Source of the DNA: Dethiobacter alkaliphilus AHT 1
Lineage (GTDB): Bacteria; Bacillota; Dethiobacteria; Dethiobacterales; Dethiobacteraceae
Direction: 5' to 3'
Assembly: GCF_000174415.1 (NCBI RefSeq)
Contig: NZ_ACJM01000012.1
Coordinates: forward strand, 1-64,000
DNA length: 64,000 nucleotides
The notes beneath the pieces were generated by a model that saw only the letters and a program-made list of their open reading frames with translations, had not been told where the DNA came from and did not search any database. This document shows, piece after piece, positions 8,287 through 14,673 of this stretch. Numbering within the stretch: position 1 is the stretch's first letter; every line of letters starts with the position of its first letter. Both the position numbers and the translations under genes were made by a program.

Positions 8287-9387
8287 TTGAAACAGTTGAA
8301 AGTTGGTATTATCGGTACCGGCATGGCTTTTGAACGTTTACATTATCCTGCTTTCCAGGAACTTTCCCACCGCTATCAAATCTCTGCTTTGTGCGATATT
8401 GATAAAAACAAAGCACAGCAGTGGGCCAAGCGGTTAAACTTACAGGACAGAGACGTCTACACTGACTACCTGCAAATGATTGAAACGCATGAATTGGACC
8501 TGGTGGATATCCTTGTGCCCATTGAACTTAATTTCACCATAACCGAAGCGGTTGCCCGTAAATGGGCCAAAAAGCAAAAAGGTATTATCTGTGAAAAGCC
8601 GCTGGCCCCGAACCTGTCGCAGGCTAAGCAGGCCCGCACCCTGGCCCGTGATGCGCAAATACCCATCATGATTGCGGAACATTATCGCTATAATGAAGAG
8701 GTAAATCTTATCCGGGACTTTGTCCACGGTAAAAAAATTGGGGACGTCAGTCACTTTATTTATAACCGTTTCATGGATTTTCCGCAGGAAATGGTAAAGA
8801 ACGAGTTCCCGGCCAGGGAATGGCGCCAGCATCCTGAGTATCCCGGTGGCGCCATAACAGATGCGGCGGTCCACGAAATTGCCGGGCTGCAGCATATCTT
8901 TGGTGCAGTCACAAAGGTTCATGCTTTGGGTCGGCCGCAGCAGGCCGAATTCTCGCCCTATTCGGTAATTCAGGCTAACCTGCAGTTTAGCGCCGGTGTA
9001 ACCGGGCAGTTTACTTTCTACTGTGCGGGCCAGGAAGCACAGCGCCCCCTTACCGGGCTGCGGATTTATGGTGCCCTGGGCATGATTTATCTGGAAGAAA
9101 GGGATGCCGGCACCATAAATGTGGCTTATAATGATGGCGGAGCGGAACAAATCCCCTATGAAGTACAAAAAGGATTTTACAATGAACTGCTAAACTTTCA
9201 CAACGCCCTCACCGGCAGCGAAGAAATCAGTGTAACTCCGGAAATAGAATACGGTGACCTAAAAGTCATAATGTCCATCCTCCGCTCCATCGAAGAGGAG
9301 AGAGTGGTTTCCATTGACGATAATATACCGGAATCGCAGATGCCAACAGATCCATACTATCAAAATCCACCAAACATCATCCATTAG
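8287..9387 (+). CDS. Gfo/Idh/MocA-family NAD(P)-dependent oxidoreductase
   Basis: A 366-residue oxidoreductase. The N-terminal Rossmann fold starts at KVGIIGTGMAF (NAD(P) loop). EKPLAPN contains the family's conserved EKP with its catalytic lysine. A C-terminal alpha/beta substrate domain contains the AVHEIAG helix, whose histidine matches the family's catalytic position. Members oxidise or reduce sugars, inositols or related polyols; the substrate here is unknown. TTG 8287 is chosen because GAGG at 8275-8278 lies 8 bases upstream; GTG 8278 would overlap that site. It ends at a strong terminator at 9482-9512. Confidence 0.85.
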   Translation: MKQLKVGIIGTGMAFERLHYPAFQELSHRYQISALCDIDKNKAQQWAKRLNLQDRDVYTDYLQMIETHELDLVDILVPIELNFTITEAVARKWAKKQKGIICEKPLAPNLSQAKQARTLARDAQIPIMIAEHYRYNEEVNLIRDFVHGKKIGDVSHFIYNRFMDFPQEMVKNEFPAREWRQHPEYPGGAITDAAVHEIAGLQHIFGAVTKVHALGRPQQAEFSPYSVIQANLQFSAGVTGQFTFYCAGQEAQRPLTGLRIYGALGMIYLEERDAGTINVAYNDGGAEQIPYEVQKGFYNELLNFHNALTGSEEISVTPEIEYGDLKVIMSILRSIEEERVVSIDDNIPESQMPTDPYYQNPPNIIH

Positions 9388-9394
9388 ACACTAA

Positions 9395-9440
9395 TGGGAC
9401 ACGGGGACCCTCTGCGAGGACAGGCAGGTCAACTGTCCCA
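9395..9440. repeat. Dispersed palindromic element, copy A
   Basis: Outer inverted arms TGGGACA (9395-9401) and TGTCCCA (9434-9440) enclose a 26-base core (9403-9428). That core is the exact reverse complement of the core of the element at 59209-59234. The outer arms differ between copies but remain complementary. The copy sits between the oxidoreductase stop codon and its terminator. Confidence 0.8.
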
Positions 9441-9448
9441 CTTAGGAG

Positions 9449-9468
9449 CCTCTGCGAAGAAATGCAGG
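9449..9468. repeat. Degenerate partial copy of the dispersed element core
   Basis: CCTCTGCGAAGAAATGCAGG resembles the CCTCTGCGAGGACAGGCAGG part of the adjacent core, with several substitutions. It looks like a decayed or truncated neighbour copy. Confidence 0.5.
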
Positions 9469-9481
9469 TTTTTCACTCCAC

Positions 9482-9512
9482 AAAAAACAGGCTTTGCAAA
9501 GCCTGTTTTTTT
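9482..9512 (+). terminator. Terminator of the oxidoreductase gene
   Basis: AAAAAACAGGCTTTG and CAAAGCCTGTTTTTTT form a long perfect palindrome with a T7 tail. Confidence 0.9.
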
Positions 9513-9548
9513 ATGTCTGGAATAAAAGTGAACTCTGTCACAAATAAA

Positions 9549-9580
9549 TTGACATGGTTCGACTAATCGAAGCGTATATA
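9549..9580 (+). promoter_or_regulatory. Symporter promoter with inverted repeat in a long spacer
   Basis: TTGACA (9549-9554) and TATATA (9575-9580) are separated by 20 bases, longer than the usual 17. The spacer contains TTCGA-ctaa-TCGAA (9558-9571). A palindrome between overspaced boxes is the layout of MerR-type activated promoters, but the half-sites also resemble degenerate Spo0A boxes (AGTCGAA, AATCGAA). The regulator is unknown. Confidence 0.5.
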
Positions 9581-9631
9581 TACAAAGGGAGGTGAATTGG
9601 GCTGAAAGAAATCTAAAAAAGGAGGTTACCT

Positions 9632-10855
9632 ATGCTTAGAAAACTGGGGCTTTTGGAGAGGATTCTGATCGGTTTTGTGTTGGGCATTGTGGCCGGCGCG
9701 GTGTTTGGTGAAGCAATTGGCGGGATTAAATTTCTGGGTGATATTTTACTAAGACTGCTGCAGATGTTGGTTATTCCGCTGGTGTTTACCACCCTGTCGG
9801 TGGGTGTGGCTAAAATCGGCGGAATGAAGATGGGGCGAATTTTTGGCAAAACCCTGTTCTTTTATTATATTACCGGTATTTTCGCCCTCACTATTGGCCT
9901 TATATTGGCTAATATTTTCGGCGTGGGAATCGGCATGGAGCTAGGTGAACTGGGGCAGGTGGAAGTGGTGACACCTCCGCCCTTTACCGAGACCGTCCTT
10001 AATATTATTCCTACCAATATCGTAAACGCCATGGCCAACGCAACTATGCTGCAGGTGGTTTTCTTTGCCATTGTATTTGGTATTTCCATGGGCTGGGCTG
10101 CGGAAGCATCGGCGGCGGTAAAAGCTACGCTGGAGTCGGCCGCTGAAGTTATGTTTAAAATGGTCTATATGGTGCTGGCGTATGCTCCCATCGGTGTGTT
10201 TGCTCTCATGGCCTGGACTGTGGGGAACTTTGGCTTAGGGGTATTGGCCCCCTTTGCTTCATTGATTCTGGTGGTGTATTTGGGCTGCATCATTCATGTT
10301 TTTGTGGTGCACACCATCTTTTTGTGGCTGTTCTGCAAAATTAATCCATTACGTTTCATCGGCAAGATTAAAGAGGCTATCCTCTTTGCCTTTACCACCA
10401 CCAGTAGTGCCGGGACGCTGCCTGTGTCATTTAAGGTTGCCAATGAAGTAGGCATTTCTAAATCTGTCTCCGGCTTTGTCCTGCCCATTGGTGCCACCAT
10501 CAATATGGATGGTACCGCCCTTTATCAGACCGCTGCGGCTATCTTCATCGCCAATGCGTTTGGAATTGAGCTCACCATCGGACAAATGATTCTAATTGCC
10601 GTTACAGCGGTATTGGCATCCATCGGTACTGCAGGGGTTCCCGGCGCTGGCCTGATTATGCTGATGACCGTTCTGGGTTCAGTGGGCCTGCCGGTGGAGG
10701 GCATTGCCCTCATTGCCGGCATAGACCGGATTTTGGATATGGCCAGAACTGCGGTAAACGTCATTGACGATTTGACCGCCACCGCCATGGTGGCCTGTAC
10801 TGAAGGGGAGAGGCTTTCCCCCGATTTGTACTCCGTCAAAGCGATGGCAGAATAA
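9632..10855 (+). CDS. Dicarboxylate/amino acid:cation symporter (DAACS family)
   Basis: A 407-residue membrane symporter of the GltP/DctA family, which imports glutamate, aspartate or C4-dicarboxylates with Na+ or H+. The family signatures are present: the serine-rich hairpin TTTSSAGTLPVS, GATINMDGTALYQ (NMDGT cation motif), and IDRILDMARTAVNVIDD with the Asp/Arg/Asn residues that set substrate choice. The arginine of MARTAVNV is the usual contact for the side-chain carboxylate of acidic substrates. The start has AAAGGAGGTT. The gene is monocistronic, with a hairpin after it. It could be the transport partner of the CitA/DctS-like sensor operon at 60.4-63.7 kb, by analogy with Bacillus DctA; that link is inference. 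Confidence 0.9.
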   Translation: MLRKLGLLERILIGFVLGIVAGAVFGEAIGGIKFLGDILLRLLQMLVIPLVFTTLSVGVAKIGGMKMGRIFGKTLFFYYITGIFALTIGLILANIFGVGIGMELGELGQVEVVTPPPFTETVLNIIPTNIVNAMANATMLQVVFFAIVFGISMGWAAEASAAVKATLESAAEVMFKMVYMVLAYAPIGVFALMAWTVGNFGLGVLAPFASLILVVYLGCIIHVFVVHTIFLWLFCKINPLRFIGKIKEAILFAFTTTSSAGTLPVSFKVANEVGISKSVSGFVLPIGATINMDGTALYQTAAAIFIANAFGIELTIGQMILIAVTAVLASIGTAGVPGAGLIMLMTVLGSVGLPVEGIALIAGIDRILDMARTAVNVIDDLTATAMVACTEGERLSPDLYSVKAMAE

Positions 10856-10876
10856 CTTGTCCTGTTAGTTCTCAGA

Positions 10877-10913
10877 GGAGCTTGCATGCTGTATCTGCAT
10901 GCAGGCTCCTTTT
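10877..10913 (+). terminator. Terminator of the symporter gene
   Basis: GGAGCTTGCATGC pairs with GCATGCAGGCTCC (one T-G wobble) around a seven-base loop, followed by T4. Confidence 0.85.
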
Positions 10914-10960
10914 GTGTACAGAGACAATAACAACGCCTCTATTTGCAAAAGCCGCGGCAG

Positions 10961-11009
10961 TGAGACAAAAACACCTGTCCCCTTTGTCTCGAGGGTCCCC
11001 ACTGTCTCA
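10961..11009. repeat. Dispersed palindromic element, copy B1
   Basis: TGAGACA (10961-10967) and TGTCTCA (11003-11009) enclose a 27-base core that starts CCTGTCC and ends GAGGGTCCCC, related to copies A and C1. It is the first half of a B1-B2 pair filling the 314-base interval 10856-11169, which has no gene. Confidence 0.75.
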
Positions 11010-11025
11010 AAAGGAAAAAAATGTA

Positions 11026-11053
11026 TGGACAAATAAACCTGTCCCTCTGTCCA
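11026..11053. repeat. Dispersed palindromic element, copy B2
   Basis: TGGACA (11026-11031) and TGTCCA (11048-11053) enclose AATAAACCTGTCCCTC. This differs by one base from the matching part of C2 at 59251-59282. It follows B1 by 16 bases. Confidence 0.75.
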
Positions 11054-11169
11054 CAAATTAGTTAACGAAAACTTACAAGTTGCTGTAACTGCAGGAACTG
11101 GGGCGTTTATAGTATAAAATAGTAGGTAACACATAAGAATTTCTAAAACACAATAAGGAGGATAAATTT

Positions 11170-11592
11170 ATGTTAAAAGATTATTTGGAAAAAGTTAAGG
11201 AAGAAAAGAAAAAGCAGGAGCGCAAAGAAGCTGCAGCTAAAGTGGCTGCCGGGGTGGCAGCAGGTGCGGCTCTGGGCGTAACGGCCGGCGTTCTGTTAGC
11301 TCCCAAAGCGGGGAAAGAGACCAGAAAGGAAATTGCTGAGAAGGCAACGGAAACGGTTAACAAAGGCAAGGAGCAAATTCAGGACATCAAAGAAAACCTT
11401 ACCGAGAAGGTTGAAAGCGTTAAAGAAAACATCGGCGAGAAGGTAGAAGAGAAAGCACTGGAAAAAGAGATTATCGAAGAAGCGGTGGTTGAAGCAAAAG
11501 ATGACATTAAAAAAGCCACCAAGGAAGCAAAGAAAGATGTAAAGGATGCGGTGAAAGAGGCCAAAGCAAAGGTTGATAAAGAACTGAAATAA
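11170..11592 (+). CDS. YtxH-domain envelope/stress protein
   Basis: A 140-residue YtxH-family protein. A short charged N-terminus is followed by a small-residue hydrophobic segment (about 23-45, rich in Ala/Gly) with the family's LLAPKAGKETR motif. The rest is a long Lys/Glu-rich amphipathic helix with 11-residue-like periodicity, resembling LEA-type stress proteins. In Bacillus, ytxH sits in a general-stress operon beside a DUF948 gene, and the same pairing is seen here, with the DUF948 gene 17 bases downstream. The molecular function is unknown. The start has AAGGAGG. Confidence 0.85.
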   Translation: MLKDYLEKVKEEKKKQERKEAAAKVAAGVAAGAALGVTAGVLLAPKAGKETRKEIAEKATETVNKGKEQIQDIKENLTEKVESVKENIGEKVEEKALEKEIIEEAVVEAKDDIKKATKEAKKDVKDAVKEAKAKVDKELK

Positions 11593-11609
11593 AGTAGGTG
11601 AGCTAAAAT

Positions 11610-12056
11610 ATGTATGTTTCGCTGCAGGATTTGGGTATTTTTCTTGTACTGTTAGTCTTGTTTGTTGCCGGGATATTTTTGGTTATCACCTTAAATAACA
11701 TTAACAAACTGGTTTCTGGTATTAACAAGCGTATCAGCGATAATGAGAAAAATATTCAGGAAACCATTACTAACGTAAATGCTTCCATGAAAAATATCAA
11801 TGAAATCAGTACCGCAATTTATATGAACAAGGACCTGCTGGAAGTACAGGTGCCGGGGACCATAAATAATCTTCATGCCTTGTCTGCCACCCTGAAAAAT
11901 ACCGGTGAAAAGGTTGACTATTCTGTTGATATGGTCAATACCAGTCTGGTGGAGACTGCCAGTACGGTACAGGAGAATACGCAGGATATTCTGGGCTATG
12001 TCCGCATTGTCAGTGAAAGTTTGCGGATCTTTCTGGAGATGTTCAGTAAAAAATAG
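11610..12056 (+). CDS. DUF948-domain membrane protein (YtxG-like)
   Basis: A 148-residue protein with one N-terminal membrane segment (about 7-28) and a long heptad-rich helical domain outside or along the membrane. The layout and sequence fit DUF948, whose Bacillus member YtxG neighbours YtxH. It probably forms a membrane-tethered coiled-coil assembly with the YtxH protein just upstream. The gene is translated from ATG 11610 after GTAGGTGA. A strong hairpin (12064-12093) follows, before the AI-2E-family gene, so downstream expression may be attenuated. Confidence 0.82.
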   Translation: MYVSLQDLGIFLVLLVLFVAGIFLVITLNNINKLVSGINKRISDNEKNIQETITNVNASMKNINEISTAIYMNKDLLEVQVPGTINNLHALSATLKNTGEKVDYSVDMVNTSLVETASTVQENTQDILGYVRIVSESLRIFLEMFSKK

Positions 12057-12063
12057 AATTTCA

Positions 12064-12093
12064 CTAAGGATAGAGCAGACGCTCTATCCTTAG
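12064..12093 (+). terminator. Intra-operon hairpin (possible attenuator)
   Basis: A perfect 13-base stem (CTAAGGATAGAGC with GCTCTATCCTTAG) and four-base loop AGAC, but only two T residues follow. It may lower read-through into the AI-2E gene or stabilise the upstream mRNA rather than fully terminate. Confidence 0.55.
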
Positions 12094-12112
12094 TTGTAAA
12101 GGGGGTGAGCAG

Positions 12113-13225
12113 GTGGACTTTATGAATACCAAGGCTTTTAAGGCTGCTGTTTGGATTCTTTTAATATTCAGTATTATTTATATCGGCCGGGAAGTGTCTT
12201 TTATTTTTATCCCGCTGGTGGTGTTTGTCAGGCTGTTGTTTTTACCCACATTATTTGCACTGATTCTTTACTACCTTTTCAGACCCATTGTCAGCTGGTT
12301 GCAGGGTCGTAATGTGGCCAGGCCTTTGGCTGTTCTGATGATTTATGCTACTCTGGCTTTATTGGTGGTATTAATATTTGGTACAGTAGGAGTGGAAGCA
12401 TATGAGCAGCTGTTGGAGTTAATTGATTTTTTCCCTGCTTATCTTGACCAGGCTATTAACGCGGTGGGGGCGCTGGAGGAAACTTATCTATTTCAGCGCT
12501 TTCAGGCCAATGATATGTTTTCCATCGAAGATTTAGCCGAATCGGTTTCCGAGTTCATACTAAATGCACTGCCCGGCGTTCAGGAGGGAATATCCTCGGC
12601 CATGGGCTTTTTAGCCAATGCGGTTATCCTTTTTGTGCTGCTACCCATTATACTTTTTTATTTGTTAAAAGACGGGGAAAGCTTCCACCGGTTCATTACC
12701 CGGCATATTCCGGAAGGATACCGGGAAGAAGCCCTCACCATTTTAAGGGAGATTGACCATGGCCTGGCTTCCTTTATCCAGGGTCAGATTATCGTCAGTA
12801 TGTCTGTGGGAGTATTGGCGTATATCGGCTTTTTGATTATTGGCATCCGTCACGCTCTTATTTTGGCACTCTTTGCTGTGGTGACAAACTTTATTCCCTA
12901 CATCGGTCCCTGGATTGCCACCATACCGGCGGTGATTGTGGGTCTTTTTACCTCTGGGCTGATGGCTCTGCAGGTTCTTATAGTGATTTTTATTGTGCAG
13001 CAGATTGAGAGCCTGTTTATAACTCCTCAGGTCATGGGTAAAAAGCTTTATCTGCACCCCATGGTGATTATTGTTTTGCTGCTGGTGGTTGGTAATCTGG
13101 CGGGGCTGCTGGGCTTAATTATTGCTGTGCCCACCTTTGTTATTTTCAAAATTATTTTTTCCCACCTCTATGAGTTCTTACGGACAAAAAAAACGGCCGA
13201 TAACGGCCGTAGTTCAAAAGCTTAG
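12113..13225 (+). CDS. AI-2E family transporter (PerM/YtvI-like)
   Basis: A 370-residue polytopic membrane protein of PF01594. Hydrophobic segments cluster at about 9-50, 70-90, 165-190 and 215-345. Family-typical parts are LPIILFYLLKDGE, FIPYIGPWIATIPAVIVGL and TPQVMGKKLYLHPMVII. Some relatives export autoinducer-2 and others act as Na+/H+ antiporters, so the substrate is not assigned. GTG 12113 follows GGGGGTGA at a suitable distance; an in-frame ATG at 12122 is less well spaced. The last codons contain the terminator of the converging YihY gene and the two stop codons overlap (4 bases). Confidence 0.85.
   Translation: MDFMNTKAFKAAVWILLIFSIIYIGREVSFIFIPLVVFVRLLFLPTLFALILYYLFRPIVSWLQGRNVARPLAVLMIYATLALLVVLIFGTVGVEAYEQLLELIDFFPAYLDQAINAVGALEETYLFQRFQANDMFSIEDLAESVSEFILNALPGVQEGISSAMGFLANAVILFVLLPIILFYLLKDGESFHRFITRHIPEGYREEALTILREIDHGLASFIQGQIIVSMSVGVLAYIGFLIIGIRHALILALFAVVTNFIPYIGPWIATIPAVIVGLFTSGLMALQVLIVIFIVQQIESLFITPQVMGKKLYLHPMVIIVLLLVVGNLAGLLGLIIAVPTFVIFKIIFSHLYEFLRTKKTADNGRSSKA
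13186..13210 (-). terminator. Terminator of the YihY gene, inside the converging coding region
   Basis: On the minus strand ACGGCCG-ttat-CGGCCGT is followed by seven T residues. It lies entirely inside the last codons of the AI-2E transporter gene, so one stretch serves as coding sequence and as the opposing terminator. Confidence 0.8.
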
Positions 13226-14067
13226 CTGGCAGTCCAGGACTTTTGGTTGGATTTGCAAAACGAGTTATATAAAGTGGCATTAATTTCCCCTCCCAACAGA
13301 ACCACCACGCTGCTGAGATATAGCCAGATCATAAAGACAATGATACCACCAATGCTGCCGTAGGTGCGGGAAAAGTTGCCGAAATTGTTGACATAGAAGG
13401 CAAAGGCCTGTGAAGCTATTATCCAGGCCAGGGTGGAGAAGATGGCGCCGGGGTAGACATGGCGCAGCCGCAGGCGGCAGTTGGGGGAATACAGAAAAAG
13501 CAGGGTAAAGCTGACAAAGATGATAAGCAGGGGGATGGAAAAACGCAGTACGGGCCATAACGCCTGAAAGAGCCCTTCCAGCCCCAGGTACTGAAAAGCA
13601 AGTTCTCCGATGACCTGGCCAAAAACCAGAAAGCTCAGGGTAAAGAGAATTAACAGGGCCAGAGCCAGGGTGGCGGCGATGCCGATGGTATTCAGCACAA
13701 AAAAGGATCGGCTTTCCGTGATATCATAAGCTTTGTTAAGGCTTTTTATTAGGGCGGCGGTGCCGCGGCTGGCAGTCCAGATGGTCCCCAGGATACCAAG
13801 GGAGAGTAATGTAAAATTATCTGCAGCTTCAACCTCGGAGACAATTTGTTCCACAATGGCAAAGGCGTTATCAGGTAAAAGCAGAGCAAGTTGGTCTAAG
13901 GTATGCTGTTGGCTCAGCGGCGTATAATCGATAAGTGTAATTAAAAAAATCAGAAAAGGGAAAATGGACAAAATGAAAAAATAACTCAGTTGTGCCCCAC
14001 GGGCGGTGGTTTCATTTTCCTGAATCCGCAAATACAGTTGTTTTATAAAACTGAGTATTCCCTCCAT
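13222..14067 (-). CDS. YihY/BrkB-family membrane protein
   Basis: A 281-residue inner-membrane protein of the YihY/virulence-factor BrkB family. About six membrane segments are visible, with the family landmarks ARGAQLSYFFILSIFPFLI near residue 22, TASRGTAALIKSLNKAYD near 117 and GGIIVFMIWLYLSSVVVLLGGEINA near 239. The molecular role is not firmly known; proposed roles include transport or lipid-linked functions. The start has AGAGGGGTGAACTGCT upstream. It is convergent with the AI-2E gene. Confidence 0.87.
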   Translation of the reverse strand: MEGILSFIKQLYLRIQENETTARGAQLSYFFILSIFPFLIFLITLIDYTPLSQQHTLDQLALLLPDNAFAIVEQIVSEVEAADNFTLLSLGILGTIWTASRGTAALIKSLNKAYDITESRSFFVLNTIGIAATLALALLILFTLSFLVFGQVIGELAFQYLGLEGLFQALWPVLRFSIPLLIIFVSFTLLFLYSPNCRLRLRHVYPGAIFSTLAWIIASQAFAFYVNNFGNFSRTYGSIGGIIVFMIWLYLSSVVVLLGGEINATLYNSFCKSNQKSWTAS

Positions 14068-14150
14068 AGCAGTTCACCCCTCTTGTTATAGGTATGATGT
14101 CTTTGATTATACCATGCCTTTATCCGCTGCTTCCATAGATGATATATGAC

Positions 14151-14182
14151 AAAAGCTCAGGTGATTACACCTGAGCTTTTTT
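14151..14182. terminator. Orphan terminator-like hairpin between divergent genes
   Basis: AAAAGCTCAGGTG pairs with CACCTGAGCTTTT around ATTA, ending in T6 (plus strand). The flanking genes diverge from it, so no annotated gene ends here. It may end a short leader or small RNA, or insulate the two promoters. Confidence 0.6.
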
Positions 14183-14269
14183 GCACTTTACGTCCGCGTC
14201 TTTCCTGCGCACAGCACAAAGGCCTGAAAAATATAATATGGTAAACCTGATATTGGGGGAAGATAGTTC

Positions 14270-14593
14270 ATGGCAGAGCAGCTTTTAAGCAATGTTTTGG
14301 TAACCATGACGGGAACGGTTTTTGGTGGACTGATCAGTGCCTTGGTAACATGGTTATTTTACAGGAAGTCATCGGAGAACCTGCGCAGGGAGAGCCGGGA
14401 ATTACGGAAAATGAATGCGCAGCAAAAGGAAATACTGCAGAAATTGGCGGAAGCGCTGGATGTAATGTCAGCGCAGGAGATGGACACCCTTGAAGCACGA
14501 AATGGTGGTGAGATGCCACAAATTAAGAAAATGAGCACCGGTTCAGGAGATGTTATTGCCTTCATGGTGATACCTTCATCTAAAGACTCCTGA
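14270..14593 (+). CDS. Small membrane protein with coiled coil, unknown function
   Basis: A 107-residue protein I do not recognise. Residues about 8-30 form one membrane segment (VTMTGTVFGGLISALVTWLFY). A charged helical region follows (33-75), likely a coiled coil, and then a polar C-terminus ending in IAFMVIPSSKDS. The start has GGGGGAAG upstream and the gene stands alone between the YihY and acyl-CoA synthetase genes. It could be a membrane-tethered scaffold, but nothing in the sequence shows this. Confidence 0.6.
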   Translation: MAEQLLSNVLVTMTGTVFGGLISALVTWLFYRKSSENLRRESRELRKMNAQQKEILQKLAEALDVMSAQEMDTLEARNGGEMPQIKKMSTGSGDVIAFMVIPSSKDS

Positions 14594-14673
14594 AAACAAA
14601 TACACTATTTACTTAACGTTAATAAATTTTGTATAATTGCATTATGTATGATTACAAGCAGATGGAGGGGAAA

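Noticed and set aside
8440-9168. A 242-codon open frame on the minus strand
   Set aside because: It lies wholly opposite the Gfo/Idh oxidoreductase gene, has no ribosome site, and its translation resembles no family.
9395-9440. Dispersed element as an insertion sequence
   Set aside because: No transposase, no target-site duplication visible at copies A, B or C, and length below 100 bases. At most a MITE- or REP-like repeat.
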